Source: Lachnoclostridium sp. (GTDB lineage: Bacteria; Bacillota; Clostridia; Lachnospirales; Lachnospiraceae). Taken from it: a stretch of 64,000 nucleotides of DNA. Each line of letters starts with the position of its first letter. The stretch's first letter is position 1. The stretch spans positions 90,522 through 154,521 of the forward strand of contig JAMPEB010000005.1 in the NCBI GenBank assembly GCA_023665475.1, in the 5' to 3' direction. The notes under the pieces were generated by a model that had not been told where the DNA came from, made no database searches, and was given only the letters and a program-made list of their open reading frames with translations. Below are positions 1 through 10,329 of this stretch, in pieces. A program made the position numbers and the translations under genes.

Positions 1-148
1 GGCGCTGGAAGCCATGGAGCAGGTTGCGGAAGCTGTGGTAAGCCATGAAGCGGGCACTGCTATAGTGACCCTGAAGGAAGAGGTGTCCGATGATGTGCTG
101 AAAAAGGCAGTGGAGGAGCAGGATTATAAGGTTGTGGGAATTGCGTAA
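1..148 (+). CDS. Heavy-metal-associated (HMA) domain protein, C-terminal end
   Basis: Partial gene cut by the window edge; the last 48 codons are visible in frame 2 and end in TAA at 146-148. The tail (VTLKEEVSDDVLKKAVEEQ then DYKVVGIA) matches the second half of a ferredoxin-like HMA fold, in which a strand, a helix beginning with a VSDDVLKKAVE-type segment and a closing GY-x-V strand follow one another. Such domains bind Cu(I) or other soft metals in CopZ-type chaperones and in copper ATPases. The metal-binding CxxC lies upstream of the window, so whether this is a free chaperone or the end of a larger protein cannot be told. Confidence 0.6.
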   Translation, partial: ALEAMEQVAEAVVSHEAGTAIVTLKEEVSDDVLKKAVEEQDYKVVGIA

Positions 149-190
149 GTTTTACATTCAAAGTATTATAGAATTTTTATACTTTTTTTA

Positions 191-218
191 TTGATTTCTG
201 CCTGTCTGATGTTATAGT
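191..218 (+). promoter_or_regulatory. Candidate sigma-A promoter for clpB
   Basis: TTGATT at 191-196 and TATAGT at 213-218 are separated by 16 nt, about 160 nt upstream of the clpB start. No CtsR-type direct repeat or CIRCE element was found between it and the gene, so the heat-shock control of this clpB is not evident from known operators. Confidence 0.4.
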
Positions 219-280
219 GGTAATAGAACAGAGGAACATAAAAAGGAATGGATGTTCCAAAGGACATGAGTTATAATATA

Positions 281-345
281 GGCGATTGAGAAACTCTGGT
301 TTTGCGAGAGTGTCGTTGTGCAAAGGCTTGAGTTTCGCAATCGCC
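281..345 (+). promoter_or_regulatory. Large stem-loop in the clpB leader
   Basis: A 16-bp stem (arms 281-296 and 330-345, one mismatch) encloses a 33-nt loop. The bases outside the stem are also partly complementary (TTATAATATA on the left against TATACTATAA on the right). There is no T-run after the stem, so it does not look like a terminator. It sits about 20 nt upstream of the clpB ribosome site and could be a structured 5' leader or an operator. Confidence 0.5.
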
Positions 346-378
346 TAGAGTTATACTATAACATGAGGAGGTATCAAT

Positions 379-2955
379 ATGAATATTCGGAAATTTACGC
401 AAAAGTCCATGCAGGCAGTGGAAGACTGCGAGAGTCTTGCCTATGAGTACGGCAATCAGGAAATTGAGCAGGAACACTTGCTCTATAGCTTGCTGACTCT
501 GGACGAGAGCCTGATTTTAAAACTCATAGAAAAAATGGAAATCCAGAAGGAGCATTTTTTAAACCGCGTCAGACAGGCAGTAGAAAAGCGGGTGAAGGTG
601 CAGGGCGGACAGGTTTATGTAGGTCAAAGCCTGAATCAGGTGTTGACCGGAGCGGAGGATGAAGCAAAGCAGCTTGGGGACGAGTATGTGTCCGTAGAGC
701 ATTTGTTTCTTGCCATGTTAAGGCATCCCAATAAAGAAATTGCCCGAATCTGGGAAGAATACGGCATTACAAGGGAGAGATTCTTGCAGGCGCTGTCTAC
801 GGTGCGGGGCAATCAGCGTGTCACCAGCGACAATCCGGAAGCGACCTATGACACCTTGGAGAAGTATGGGCAGGATTTGGTGGAGAAGGCAGGAAAGCAA
901 AAGCTTGACCCTGTCATCGGCAGGGATAATGAGATACGCAATATTATCCGCATTCTCTCCCGCAAGACCAAAAACAATCCGGTGCTCATCGGAGAACCCG
1001 GTGTGGGCAAGACTGCCGTGGTGGAAGGTCTGGCACAGAGGATTGTCAGGGGGGATGTCCCTCAGGGACTGAAGGATAAAAAGATTTTTGCTCTGGATAT
1101 GGGTGCTCTGGTTGCAGGAGCAAAATACCGCGGCGAGTTTGAGGAGCGTTTGAAGGCTGTTTTGGATGATGTAAAGAACAGCGACGGACAGATTATCCTG
1201 TTTATTGACGAGCTTCACACCATTGTAGGCGCAGGAAAGACAGACGGCGCTCTGGATGCGGGCAATATGTTAAAGCCCATGCTTGCAAGGGGAGAACTGC
1301 ACTGTATCGGCGCTACCACCTTGGATGAATACAGGCAGTATATCGAAAAAGACGCGGCTTTGGAACGGCGTTTCCAGCCGGTTATGGTGGAAGAGCCTAC
1401 GGTGGAGGACACCATTTCCATTCTGAGGGGTCTTAAGGAGCGTTATGAGGTATATCATGGCGTGAAAATCATGGATAACGCGCTGGTCAGCGCAGCCGTG
1501 CTGTCCCACCGTTACATCTCTGACAGATTTCTTCCGGACAAAGCCATTGATTTGGTGGATGAAGCCTGCGCCATGATTAAGACGGAGCTTGACAGCATGC
1601 CCACGGAGCTGGATGAACTGCAGCGCAGATGTATGCAGATGGAAATAGAGGAGGCTGCGCTGAAGAAAGAGGACGACCACTTAAGCAGGGAGCGGCTGGA
1701 AAATATTCAGAAAGAACTGGCGGAGTTAAAAGAGGAATTCGCGTCAAAAAAAGCTCAGTGGGACAATGAAAAGGCGTCTGTTGACAAGCTGTCCAAGCTG
1801 AGGGAAGAAATCGATCAGGTGAATAATGAAATTCAGATTGCCCAGAGAGAAGGGGATCTGGAAAAAATGGCGGAACTGAGTTATGGCAGGCTGCCCGCAT
1901 TAAAAAAGCAGTTGGAACAGGAAGAGGGGCAGTTAAATACCAAGGATTTGTCTCTGGTCCATGAGAAGGTATCCGATGAAGAAATTGCCAAAATTATTTC
2001 CAGATGGACGGGGATTCCCATTACGAAGCTGACGGAGAGTGAACGGAACAAGATTCTGCATTTGGACGAAGAACTGCACAAAAGGGTGGTAGGGCAGGAT
2101 GAGAGTGTCACCAAAGTGACGGAGGCAATCATCCGTTCCAAAGCGGGCATCAAAGATCCCGGCAAGCCCATCGGTTCCTTCCTGTTCTTAGGTCCCACCG
2201 GCGTGGGTAAAACGGAGCTGGCAAAGTCTCTGGCGGCGACGCTTTTTGATGATGAAAATAATATGGTGCGCATCGACATGAGTGAATATATGGAGAAATA
2301 CTCCGTATCCCGGCTGATCGGGGCGCCTCCCGGATATGTGGGATACGAGGAGGGCGGACAGCTTACGGAAGCGGTGCGCAGAAAACCTTACAGCGTGGTG
2401 CTTTTTGACGAAATCGAAAAAGCTCATCCCGATGTGTTCAATGTACTTTTACAGGTATTGGATGACGGACGGATTACGGATTCCCAAGGCAGGACGGTGG
2501 ATTTTAAAAATACCATTTTAATCATGACTTCCAATATCGGAGCAGGATATCTGCTGGAGGGCATCGAAGCGGACGGCACCGTGAAACCGGAGGCGGAAGA
2601 ACTGGTGATGAATGACCTGAGGGCGCATTTCAGACCGGAGTTTCTGAACCGTCTGGATGAGACTATTTTATTTAAACCGCTCACAAAAGAGAATATCAGC
2701 AGTATTGTGCATCTGATGGTGGCGGATGTCAATAAACGCTTGGAGGACAGGAACCTCACCGTGGAACTGTCACCGGAGGCGCTCTCCTTCATTGTGGAAA
2801 ACGCCTATGATCCGGTGTACGGAGCGCGCCCGTTGCGGCGTTATCTTCAGAAGCATGTGGAGACTTTATCCGCTAAGCTGATTCTGGAGGATAAGGTGCT
2901 GCCGGGGGATACCATTTTGATTACGGTGAAGGACGGCGTCCTGCGAACGGAATGA
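379..2955 (+). CDS. clpB: ATP-dependent disaggregase ClpB
   Basis: An 858-residue Hsp100 chaperone that, with DnaK, extracts and refolds aggregated proteins in the cytoplasm. Order: N-terminal double Clp repeat (about 1-145), NBD1 with Walker A GEPGVGKT (205-212) and Walker B IILFIDE, a long helical middle domain (about 410-530) and NBD2 with Walker A GPTGVGKT (605-612), Walker B VVLFDEIE and sensor TSNIGA. The long middle domain and the length (E. coli ClpB is 857) separate it from ClpC and ClpA. The ATG follows a GAGGAGG site at 364. DUF4250 starts about 30 nt after the stop, so the genes are probably cotranscribed. No ClpP-binding IGF/IGL loop was noticed. Confidence 0.96.
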   Translation: MNIRKFTQKSMQAVEDCESLAYEYGNQEIEQEHLLYSLLTLDESLILKLIEKMEIQKEHFLNRVRQAVEKRVKVQGGQVYVGQSLNQVLTGAEDEAKQLGDEYVSVEHLFLAMLRHPNKEIARIWEEYGITRERFLQALSTVRGNQRVTSDNPEATYDTLEKYGQDLVEKAGKQKLDPVIGRDNEIRNIIRILSRKTKNNPVLIGEPGVGKTAVVEGLAQRIVRGDVPQGLKDKKIFALDMGALVAGAKYRGEFEERLKAVLDDVKNSDGQIILFIDELHTIVGAGKTDGALDAGNMLKPMLARGELHCIGATTLDEYRQYIEKDAALERRFQPVMVEEPTVEDTISILRGLKERYEVYHGVKIMDNALVSAAVLSHRYISDRFLPDKAIDLVDEACAMIKTELDSMPTELDELQRRCMQMEIEEAALKKEDDHLSRERLENIQKELAELKEEFASKKAQWDNEKASVDKLSKLREEIDQVNNEIQIAQREGDLEKMAELSYGRLPALKKQLEQEEGQLNTKDLSLVHEKVSDEEIAKIISRWTGIPITKLTESERNKILHLDEELHKRVVGQDESVTKVTEAIIRSKAGIKDPGKPIGSFLFLGPTGVGKTELAKSLAATLFDDENNMVRIDMSEYMEKYSVSRLIGAPPGYVGYEEGGQLTEAVRRKPYSVVLFDEIEKAHPDVFNVLLQVLDDGRITDSQGRTVDFKNTILIMTSNIGAGYLLEGIEADGTVKPEAEELVMNDLRAHFRPEFLNRLDETILFKPLTKENISSIVHLMVADVNKRLEDRNLTVELSPEALSFIVENAYDPVYGARPLRRYLQKHVETLSAKLILEDKVLPGDTILITVKDGVLRTE

Positions 2956-2985
2956 AGAATAACATATATTTTGAGGAGGAAGCCT

Positions 2986-3159
2986 ATGATGCCACAGGAT
3001 CCGGTAATGCTCTTGAGCTTTGTAAATTTAAAGCTGAGGGATTACTACAGCAGTTTTGATCTGTTGTGTGAAGACTTGGATGTAGAAAAGGAAGAAATTT
3101 TGCAAAAGCTGGGGGCCATTGGTTATCACTATGATAAAGAGAGAAATCAGTTCGGATAG
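2986..3159 (+). CDS. DUF4250 family small protein
   Basis: A 57-residue protein starting MMPQDPVMLLSFVNLKLRDYY, which is the signature opening of DUF4250, a short uncharacterised family widespread in Clostridia. The C-terminal half (LDVEKEEILQKLGAIGYHYD) looks like a small helix-turn-helix. I chose the ATG at 2986 because AGGAGGA at 2974-2980 sits 5 nt upstream; an upstream TTG at 2971 overlaps the ribosome site and is unlikely. The gene overlaps the 5' end of the following ASKHA gene by 29 nt, which suggests translational coupling. Function unknown. Confidence 0.85.
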   Translation: MMPQDPVMLLSFVNLKLRDYYSSFDLLCEDLDVEKEEILQKLGAIGYHYDKERNQFG

Positions 3160-4372
3160 CGGAAATATCGGGAATCGTTGTGATATATGCATCGGATGCG
3201 GAAGATGCCGGACAAAAAATCCTTTTTCCGTGACTGTAGATAGCGGACTGACAGAGGAGGTTTTTCCGCTTTCCAATCACGACGGCAGACGGTTAGTGAC
3301 GGTGGATATCGGGACTACCACCATTGCCATGCAGCTTTATGGCAGGGACGGAAAAGTGGATGCCGTGCATGCCGTCGTCAATCCCCAGACAGAGTATGGA
3401 GCGGATGTCCTGTCCCGCATTCAGGCGGCGGAGGATGCAGGAACGGCGGCAAAGCTGCAGGACATGGTGCAGGATGTGCTGGAACAGGGATTTTCGGATT
3501 TTAAAGGACGGCTTTCGGAAAACGAAAGCCTGTTTGGCGTGATAGCCGCCAATACGCCCATGGTCTATCTACTTATGGGTTATGATGCGGGAGAACTCGG
3601 GCGGGCGCCCTTTTCGGTAAGTCATCCATCGGGTATCAATGCAGATATCAGGGGAGTTTCCTGCGTGATATTTCCCTGCCTGTCCGCCTTTGTGGGAGGA
3701 GATATCGTGGCGGGCATTTACGCGTCAGGGATGACGGAGGCGGAGAAGCCGGTGCTTTTGATTGATTTGGGCACCAACGGGGAAATCGTGCTGGGAAGTA
3801 AGGACAAAATTCTGGCATGTGCAACAGCGGCGGGTCCCGCTTTTGAGGGCGGCGCAAACAGGGGAATCTGGGGAGCCGATATGGTGAGCCTGATTGCAAG
3901 GATTAAGCGGGAGCATATCGTGGATGAGACGGGGCTGCTTTCGGATGCTTACTTTGAGTCGGGTGTAAATATCGGGGATGTTTCCGTGAGCCAGAAGAGT
4001 ATCAGGCAGATACAGCTTGCCAAGGGAGCCATAGCGGCGGGAATACGGATACTGGCAAAAGAATATGGAATCGGATATTCCGAAATTTCCAAAGTGGTGC
4101 TGGCAGGCGGTTTCGGCTATTATTTGAACCCGCAGGATGCGGCTGAAATCGGACTTTTGCCTGAAGAATTGGTGAAAAAGAGCGTAGCGGGAGGGAATAC
4201 CGCTCTGGCGGGCGCCCTTTTGCTGGGCAGGGAAATTTTAGCAGAGACATGGGGAGAAGCTGTTACAAAAGCAGCCACGGGAGAAGCGTTTTTGAAATGC
4301 AGAACAAAAATAATCAATTTGGCGGAGCATCCCGATTTTCAGGAAAATTATTTGGAAGAAATGAACTTATAA
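3131..4372 (+). CDS. RACo-like ASKHA-domain ATPase (DUF4445 type) without the ferredoxin domain
   Basis: About 413 residues. ASKHA nucleotide-binding motifs are clear: phosphate-1 DIGTTTIAM near residue 60, a second DLGTNGEI, then AAGPAFEGG and the adenosine motif VVLAGGFG. This is the C-terminal part of RACo proteins, which use ATP to reactivate corrinoid proteins of methyltransferase systems. RACo normally starts with a [2Fe-2S] ferredoxin domain; here there is only a short cysteine-rich stretch (CDICIGCGRC) near residue 17. No corrinoid protein or methyltransferase gene is nearby, so the client is unknown. The ATG at 3131 is preferred; a TTG at 3119 is possible. Confidence 0.8.
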   Translation: MIKREISSDSGNIGNRCDICIGCGRCRTKNPFSVTVDSGLTEEVFPLSNHDGRRLVTVDIGTTTIAMQLYGRDGKVDAVHAVVNPQTEYGADVLSRIQAAEDAGTAAKLQDMVQDVLEQGFSDFKGRLSENESLFGVIAANTPMVYLLMGYDAGELGRAPFSVSHPSGINADIRGVSCVIFPCLSAFVGGDIVAGIYASGMTEAEKPVLLIDLGTNGEIVLGSKDKILACATAAGPAFEGGANRGIWGADMVSLIARIKREHIVDETGLLSDAYFESGVNIGDVSVSQKSIRQIQLAKGAIAAGIRILAKEYGIGYSEISKVVLAGGFGYYLNPQDAAEIGLLPEELVKKSVAGGNTALAGALLLGREILAETWGEAVTKAATGEAFLKCRTKIINLAEHPDFQENYLEEMNL

Positions 4373-4417
4373 AGGTTTAGAATATTTTGGCAAAAGAAAA
4401 AATTTTCAGAATCCTAT

Positions 4418-4445
4418 TTCAAAATCCCAAAAGATAAGGTATAAT
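4418..4445 (+). promoter_or_regulatory. Sigma-A promoter for the chemoreceptor gene
   Basis: TTCAAA at 4418-4423 and TATAAT at 4440-4445, 16 nt apart, about 70 nt upstream of the receptor start. The -10 is perfect and the -35 moderate. It is not a sigma-D type promoter. Confidence 0.55.
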
Positions 4446-4513
4446 AAATATATACTATATGCAAGGTGAAGACAGTCAAGCGGCTGTTTGTCATCGGAAA
4501 GGGGGTTCTGAGA

Positions 4514-6583
4514 ATGCAGAAGGATAAGTCCAAAGCTCATGTATTCAGTATACGCAATAAAATTATTCTATGTTTTCTTGTACCCGTTGTATTTATGATT
4601 ATTATTGGTGTTGCCGCATACCGTAAGGCTGCGGAGGGCATGAGCGACAAGTTTCAGTCCTCCACCATGCAGACGCTCAGGATGGCCACGGAGTATGTGG
4701 ATGCAAGCTGTTCCTTTATCAAGGCGGAAGGCATGAAATATGCGATAAGCGGCGATGTAAATAAATATTGCGGCGGAATGATCGGCAATGATGTGACGGA
4801 GAAGGTATCGTTAGCCGGTTCTATCCGCACGAATATTTTGTCTTCCCAGATGTCCAATCCGTTTATAGCCAATATACATATTATCCCCAGAACCGGCACC
4901 AATGTGCTTTCCACAAAAGCTGCGGAGGCAAAGGACGGTATTTTGGATGAATATAAGGAATCGGTGACAGGTGGAACGGGGCAGTTGGAGGCGTGGATAG
5001 ACAATCACGAAGTCTTGGATGAATATCTGGTTTTAAATGTGGCTTCGGATGAATATATTCTGGCATATGAGATGATGTCCCAGACCAATAATGCCTGCAT
5101 TGTTGTGGATGTAAAGGCGTCCGCATTGAGGGATTTTCTGCAGGAGCTTGATCTTGGGGAGGGAAGTATTGTCGGATATGTAACGGGGAACGGCAGAGAG
5201 ATTATCTGTGAGAATCTTCCGGAAGGACAAACCGGTGTACTGAACGAAGGTGAAAGCGTATTTTACGGGCAGGAGTTTTTTCAGTCTCTGAATGCGGAAG
5301 AGGCTTTGCAGGGTTCGGATACCATTAAATATCAGGGGCAGGATTATCTGTTCCTTTACAGCATCAGCGATACGATAGGCGCTTGCGTCTGCGCCCTTGT
5401 TCCCACAAAGGTGGTGACGGGACAGGCACAGGATATCGGAAATCTTACCGTGGGGCTGGTGATTTTAGCCTGTGCGATCGTGCTGGTAATAGGCATGGTG
5501 ACGGTGACGGGCATCCAGAGCAATATGAAGCTGATTTCCAAGAAATTCGGCGAGGTTGCAAAGGGTGACCTTACGGTTCAGGTAATAGCAAAAGGGCATG
5601 ATGAGTTTAAGGATTTGGCGGCTTCCGCATCCAATATGATTGCCAATACCAAGAAGCTGGTACACCGGGTGAGCGACGCTACGGGACAGTTAGAGGCGTC
5701 TTCCAAGGAAGTGGAACAGGCTTCCGGCATTATCAACAGCTATTCCCATGACATTACGCAGGCGATTATGGATATTAACGAGGGAATGTCGGTACAGTCT
5801 CAGAATGCATTGGAATGCGTAACCAAGACGGATATTTTGTCCACGGAGATACAGAATGTCAGCCGTATTGTGGAAAAAGTAGAAAAGTTGGTGAACGAGA
5901 CAGAGGATATGATTAATCAGGGAATGGAAATTGTCCGGGTTTTGGGAGAAAGAGCCGGAGAAACCACGCAGATGACAGTAACGGTGGTAAAGAGCATTGA
6001 TTCCCTGCGCAAGGAGTCCGAGACGATTAATTCCTTTGTGGATATGATCACTGATATTTCCGAGCAGACAAATCTGCTTTCCTTAAACGCTTCCATAGAA
6101 GCGGCAAGAGCCGGAGAGGCCGGAAGAGGATTTGCGGTGGTTGCGGAAGAAATCCGTAAGCTGGCGGATGACTCCGCCAAGGCGGCAGGAGAAATCAGCA
6201 ATAATGTGGGGCATATCACTACACAGACTATGAATAGTGTGGAAAATGCCAACAAAGCAAGTGAAATGGTGGGTATGCAGACCCACGCCGTGGAACAGGC
6301 TGTCAGCTTATTTAGGCAGATGCAGCAAAGAATGAACCAGTTGGTAGAAGGCTTGAAGGAAATTGCCGTGGGAACGGAGAGAGCGGATAATGAACGCAGC
6401 GCAGCCATGGCTGCCGTAGAAAACATTTCCGAGATTATAGAAACGACCGCAGGCAATGCGGAAACGGTTCGGGATGTAGCCGAAAAGCTGTTGGAGAATG
6501 TAGAAAACCTCAACAGGACGGCGGACGCTCTGGGAGAAAATATGGATGGCTTAAAGAACGAGATTTCCGTATTTAAGATTTAA
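4514..6583 (+). CDS. Methyl-accepting chemotaxis protein with large extracellular sensor
   Basis: A 689-residue chemoreceptor. After a basic cytoplasmic start, TM1 (about 15-36) leads into a sensor region of roughly 275 residues, of Cache-like size. TM2 (about 312-334), a HAMP linker and a long signalling coiled coil follow. The conserved hairpin tip is [20 protein letters not shown], ending in [16 protein letters not shown], which binds CheA and CheW. The ATG at 4514 is preferred over an upstream GTG at 4466 because AAAGGGGG lies 8 nt before it. It is unlinked to the che cluster at 24-35 kb but may signal into it. The ligand is unknown. Confidence 0.93.
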   Translation: MQKDKSKAHVFSIRNKIILCFLVPVVFMIIIGVAAYRKAAEGMSDKFQSSTMQTLRMATEYVDASCSFIKAEGMKYAISGDVNKYCGGMIGNDVTEKVSLAGSIRTNILSSQMSNPFIANIHIIPRTGTNVLSTKAAEAKDGILDEYKESVTGGTGQLEAWIDNHEVLDEYLVLNVASDEYILAYEMMSQTNNACIVVDVKASALRDFLQELDLGEGSIVGYVTGNGREIICENLPEGQTGVLNEGESVFYGQEFFQSLNAEEALQGSDTIKYQGQDYLFLYSISDTIGACVCALVPTKVVTGQAQDIGNLTVGLVILACAIVLVIGMVTVTGIQSNMKLISKKFGEVAKGDLTVQVIAKGHDEFKDLAASASNMIANTKKLVHRVSDATGQLEASSKEVEQASGIINSYSHDITQAIMDINEGMSVQSQNALECVTKTDILSTEIQNVSRIVEKVEKLVNETEDMINQGMEIVRVLGERAGETTQMTVTVVKSIDSLRKESETINSFVDMITDISEQTNLLSLNASIEAARAGEAGRGFAVVAEEIRKLADDSAKAAGEISNNVGHITTQTMNSVENANKASEMVGMQTHAVEQAVSLFRQMQQRMNQLVEGLKEIAVGTERADNERSAAMAAVENISEIIETTAGNAETVRDVAEKLLENVENLNRTADALGENMDGLKNEISVFKI

Positions 6584-6596
6584 GGAAAATATTACC

Positions 6597-8348
6597 ATGA
6601 AACAAATTATCGTACATTATTTGAAACCCTACTTCCCTCGGATGGGAGTAGGGTTCCTTATTAAATTTGTCGGAACGATTATGGATTTGTGCATCCCGTA
6701 TATTCTGGCATATATCATTGATTCCGTGATTCCTCTAAAGCAGAAGAAGCTGATTTTTGCATGGGGCATACTGATGATAGTATGTTCCGTTCTGGCATTG
6801 GTCTTTAATATTATCGCAAACCGCATGGCGTCCAAAGTGGCGGGGGATGCCACGGAACAGATAAGAAACGACCTGTTCCAAAAAATGATGCATCTCTCAA
6901 ATCGTCAGACTGACAGCTTTACAAAACCATCCCTGATTTCCAGAATGACCACGGATACTTACAACATTCATCAGATGATAGGACGCATACAGAGATTGGG
7001 AGTGCGCGCGCCGATTTTGCTGGCGGGGGGCATATGTGTGACATTTGCATTGGACGCCCCCATGGCATCCGTATTGCTGGCAACGGTGCCGGCGCTGACG
7101 GTTATTACCGTGATTGTATACAAAAAGAGCATTTCCATGTATGCGGACCTACAGAATGCCATAGACCGTTTTGTGCGCATGGTCAGAGAAGACATTGCGG
7201 GAATCCGTGTGATTAAAGCTTTGTCCAAGACGGAGTACGAAAGTGAAAAGTTCAACGGCATTAACCGGGAAGTAGTGGGGAGAGAGCGTAAAAACGGTAT
7301 GGTTATGGCTGTTATCAATCCGTCCATGAATATGCTGCTGAATCTGGGAATGGTGGCGGTCATTCTGGTAGGCGCTTTCCGAGTTCAGGCGGGTAATACG
7401 GAAGTGGGTAAAATTCTGGCGTTTACCACTTATTTTACGATAATCTTAAACGCAGTGATGTCCATTTCCAAAATGTTTACCGTCCTTTCCAAGTCTATTG
7501 CATCGGGAGACCGTATCTGGCAGGTGTTGTGCTGCGAAGCGGATATGGAAATATGGGAAGAGAGATACGGGGACGCAAATGAAGGAACGCCGTATGAGAT
7601 AGAATTTGACCATGTAACTTTTTCCTATGGCAAAAATAATGAATTGACTAGAAAAGTCAATATAAGGGATTTAAGCTTTCGCATTAAAAAAGGTGAAACC
7701 TTGGGCATCATCGGGGAAATCGGCTCCGGTAAGTCCACGGTCCTCAATCTTTTAATGCGGATTTATGATGCGGATAAAGGTAAGGTGCTGATAGGGGGCA
7801 GGGATGTGCGCAGCTATGACAGACACAGCCTGCGGGAAAAATTCGGGGTGGTTTTTCAAAATGACACTTTATTTGAAGATTCCATTTCCGAAAATGTGTC
7901 TCTGGGCAGAAATCTTACGGAGGAAGATATTCAAAATGCCTTATTCTATGCCAGAGCCGGCGAATTTGTGGAAAAGCGTGACGGCAAAGAGAAAGAGGGA
8001 CTGAATATCAAAGGCGCAAATCTAAGCGGAGGGCAGAAGCAGAGGGTTTTGATTGCCAGAGCCCTTGCCGGCCGGCCTGATATTCTGGTTTTGGATGATT
8101 CTTCCAGTGCATTGGATTATAGAACGGATGCGCAGATGCGGCGGGGAATCAAAGAATATCTGAAAATGACTACTATGGTCATAGTGGCGCAGCGTATCAG
8201 CTCCGTCAAAGATGCGGATCATATTCTGGTGCTGGAGGAAGGACGGGCTATCGGCTACGGAACTCATGAAGAGCTTCTTGCCGGTTGTCAGGTTTACCGG
8301 GAAATCAGCAAATCTCAGATGGGGGAGGGAACAGGCAATGAACAGTGA
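6597..8348 (+). CDS. ABC exporter half-transporter, degenerate-site subunit
   Basis: A 583-residue type IV ABC exporter subunit: six-helix membrane domain (1-320) then an ATPase domain with Walker A GEIGSGKST (about 373), signature LSGGQKQR and Walker B ILVLDD (about 497). Two catalytic positions deviate: the glutamate after Walker B is Asp (VLDDSSSALD) and the H-loop His is Gln (VAQR). This is the pattern of the inactive-site subunit in heterodimeric exporters such as TM287/288. The next gene overlaps it by 11 nt and supplies the partner. It starts 13 nt after the chemoreceptor stop. The substrate is unknown; family members export drugs, lipids or peptides. Confidence 0.93.
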   Translation: MKQIIVHYLKPYFPRMGVGFLIKFVGTIMDLCIPYILAYIIDSVIPLKQKKLIFAWGILMIVCSVLALVFNIIANRMASKVAGDATEQIRNDLFQKMMHLSNRQTDSFTKPSLISRMTTDTYNIHQMIGRIQRLGVRAPILLAGGICVTFALDAPMASVLLATVPALTVITVIVYKKSISMYADLQNAIDRFVRMVREDIAGIRVIKALSKTEYESEKFNGINREVVGRERKNGMVMAVINPSMNMLLNLGMVAVILVGAFRVQAGNTEVGKILAFTTYFTIILNAVMSISKMFTVLSKSIASGDRIWQVLCCEADMEIWEERYGDANEGTPYEIEFDHVTFSYGKNNELTRKVNIRDLSFRIKKGETLGIIGEIGSGKSTVLNLLMRIYDADKGKVLIGGRDVRSYDRHSLREKFGVVFQNDTLFEDSISENVSLGRNLTEEDIQNALFYARAGEFVEKRDGKEKEGLNIKGANLSGGQKQRVLIARALAGRPDILVLDDSSSALDYRTDAQMRRGIKEYLKMTTMVIVAQRISSVKDADHILVLEEGRAIGYGTHEELLAGCQVYREISKSQMGEGTGNEQ

Positions 8349-10086
8349 CAGGGTGTTATTGGCAAAATATCTGTTGCGTGATAGGGGATTGTTGTTTCTG
8401 GCGTTTTTGTGTACCCTCGGGAGTAATCTTTTTGCCCTGATGGGACCGAGACTTACGGGATATGCCATTGGCGCCATTGAGCCGGGAAGGGGCAGGGTAG
8501 ATTTCGGGACTGTCTGGTATTACGCGGCATGGATGGCTGCCCTTTATGCAGCGTCCGCGGTTATGGCATATCTGCTGCAGGTACTGATGCTCACCGTCAG
8601 CAGACGGGTGGTGTACCGGATGCGTCAGGATGTGTTCGAGAAACTGCTGACCCTGCCTGTGGGGTATTTTGACACCCATCAGACCGGAGACATCATCAGC
8701 AGGATTTCTTATGATATCGACACGATCAATGCCTCTTTATCCAATGATCTGGTACAGTTGTTAACCACTGTCATTACGGTGGGAGGAGCGTTGATTATGA
8801 TGCTGACCATATCTCCGGCGTTGTCTCTGGTATTTGCGTTTACCGTGCCCCTTTCCCTGCTTATGACCAAGATGATCACCAAAAGGACAAGACCGCTGTT
8901 TCGGAAGCGTTCCGCCAAATTGGGGGAGATGAACGGTTTTGTGGAGGAGATGATTTCCGGACAAAAGACATTAAAGGCTTACGGAAGGGAAGAATATACC
9001 ATGGGGCGTTTTGCCGGGAAAAATAAAGAAGCGGTGGACGCCTATTATCGGGCGGAATATTATGGCAGCATTGTGGGTCCCTGCGTAAATTTCGTAAATA
9101 ATCTGTCTTTGTCGCTTATCAGCGTTCTGGGTGCGCTGCTTTATCTTGCGGGCAGCATGACTATAGGAAATATTTCTTCCTTTGTACTGTATTCCCGCAA
9201 ATTTTCCGGACCCATAAATGAAGCGGCAAATATTATCAGTGAGCTGCAATCCGCAATGGCTGCGGCAGAAAGAGTATTCCGCCTGTTGAGGGAGGAGCCG
9301 GAGAAGGAAGATGCGCCGGACGCCGGAGAATTGGAAGAGGTATCAAACGGAGCATTTCAAGGATTTTCGGTGGAATTTTGCCATGTAAAGTTCGGATACC
9401 GACCGGCGCAGCCGATTATCCATGATTTCAGTTTCCGGGTGAAGCCCGGACAGTTGGTGGCTATCGTAGGACCTACAGGTGCGGGCAAAACCACTTTGAT
9501 CAATCTGCTGATGCGTTTTTATGACCCGGAATCGGGCTATATTACCGTGGGAGAAAAGGAAATCCGCACACTGAAAAGAAAGAGCCTCAGAAAGGCATAT
9601 GCCATGGTACTGCAGGATACATGGCTGTTTTACGGAACGGTCTATGAAAACATTGCCTATGGCAGAGAGGGTGTTACCGAAGAGGAAGTGGAGCGGGCAG
9701 CAAAGGCAGCCCATATACATTCTTTTATTGAGCGTCTGCCTGACGGATATAATACGCTGCTTACCGATGAGGGAACCAACATTTCAAAAGGGCAGAAACA
9801 GCTTCTCACCATTGCAAGGGCTATGCTTTTAGATGCTAAGATGCTGATTCTTGACGAAGCCACCTCCAATGTGGATACCCGCACGGAACAGCAGATTCAG
9901 AAGGCAATGCGCAGCCTCATGCAGCACAAGACCTGTTTTGTGATTGCCCACAGGCTTTCCACAATACAAAATGCGGATATTATCCTTGTGGTAAATGAGG
10001 GAGAGATTGTAGAGCAGGGCACTCATAGAACATTAATGGAGCAGGGCGGCGTATACCGCCAGCTATACAATGCCCAATTTCAATAA
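8338..10086 (+). CDS. ABC exporter half-transporter, catalytic subunit
   Basis: A 582-residue partner of the preceding subunit. The N-terminal membrane domain holds six predicted helices. The ATPase domain has Walker A GPTGAGKTT (about 378), Walker B LILDEAT with the catalytic Glu, and H-loop AHRLST. Its signature motif is altered to ISKGQ, so the composite site built from this motif and the Walker motifs of the first subunit would be non-hydrolytic, while the other site is complete. The ATG at 8338 is preceded by GGGGGAGGGA and overlaps the end of the upstream gene, so the subunits should be translationally coupled. A terminator follows at 10133. Confidence 0.93.
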   Translation: MNSDRVLLAKYLLRDRGLLFLAFLCTLGSNLFALMGPRLTGYAIGAIEPGRGRVDFGTVWYYAAWMAALYAASAVMAYLLQVLMLTVSRRVVYRMRQDVFEKLLTLPVGYFDTHQTGDIISRISYDIDTINASLSNDLVQLLTTVITVGGALIMMLTISPALSLVFAFTVPLSLLMTKMITKRTRPLFRKRSAKLGEMNGFVEEMISGQKTLKAYGREEYTMGRFAGKNKEAVDAYYRAEYYGSIVGPCVNFVNNLSLSLISVLGALLYLAGSMTIGNISSFVLYSRKFSGPINEAANIISELQSAMAAAERVFRLLREEPEKEDAPDAGELEEVSNGAFQGFSVEFCHVKFGYRPAQPIIHDFSFRVKPGQLVAIVGPTGAGKTTLINLLMRFYDPESGYITVGEKEIRTLKRKSLRKAYAMVLQDTWLFYGTVYENIAYGREGVTEEEVERAAKAAHIHSFIERLPDGYNTLLTDEGTNISKGQKQLLTIARAMLLDAKMLILDEATSNVDTRTEQQIQKAMRSLMQHKTCFVIAHRLSTIQNADIILVVNEGEIVEQGTHRTLMEQGGVYRQLYNAQFQ

Positions 10087-10132
10087 GTGGGGGAAATCAA
10101 GGCAATTAGAGGAATATCATAAATTTAACCAA

Positions 10133-10161
10133 AAGCCAGCCGTATCCGGGCTGGCTTTTTT
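10133..10161 (+). terminator. Rho-independent terminator of the ABC exporter operon
   Basis: A 9-bp stem (AAGCCAGCC with GGCTGGCTT), 6-7 nt loop, then a T6 run, about 45 nt after the exporter stop. Confidence 0.9.
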
Positions 10162-10205
10162 GTATCATTAGGAAATTGCGACAGTGTAAGCCATTTAGGG
10201 AGAAT

Positions 10206-10231
10206 GCGTCGCTGCCTAGCGACGATTTTTT
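10206..10231 (+). terminator. Second intrinsic terminator
   Basis: CGTCGCT at 207-213 pairs with AGCGACG at 218-224 around a GCCT loop and is followed by ATTTTTT. It backs up the terminator 50 nt upstream and insulates the LytTR gene. Confidence 0.8.
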
Positions 10232-10329
10232 GTCCCGGATTAGTGGCGTTTTATCCGGATTGATTGCAGGGGAGGCTTGCTTTTTTTATAGTAAAAACAT
10301 CCGTTAGGAAATGCAAATACAAAAGATGA

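Noticed and set aside
8212..8337. Extended start of the second ABC exporter subunit at 8212
   Set aside because: It would overlap the first subunit by 137 nt; the ATG at 8338 has a strong ribosome site 7 nt upstream and gives normal subunit length.
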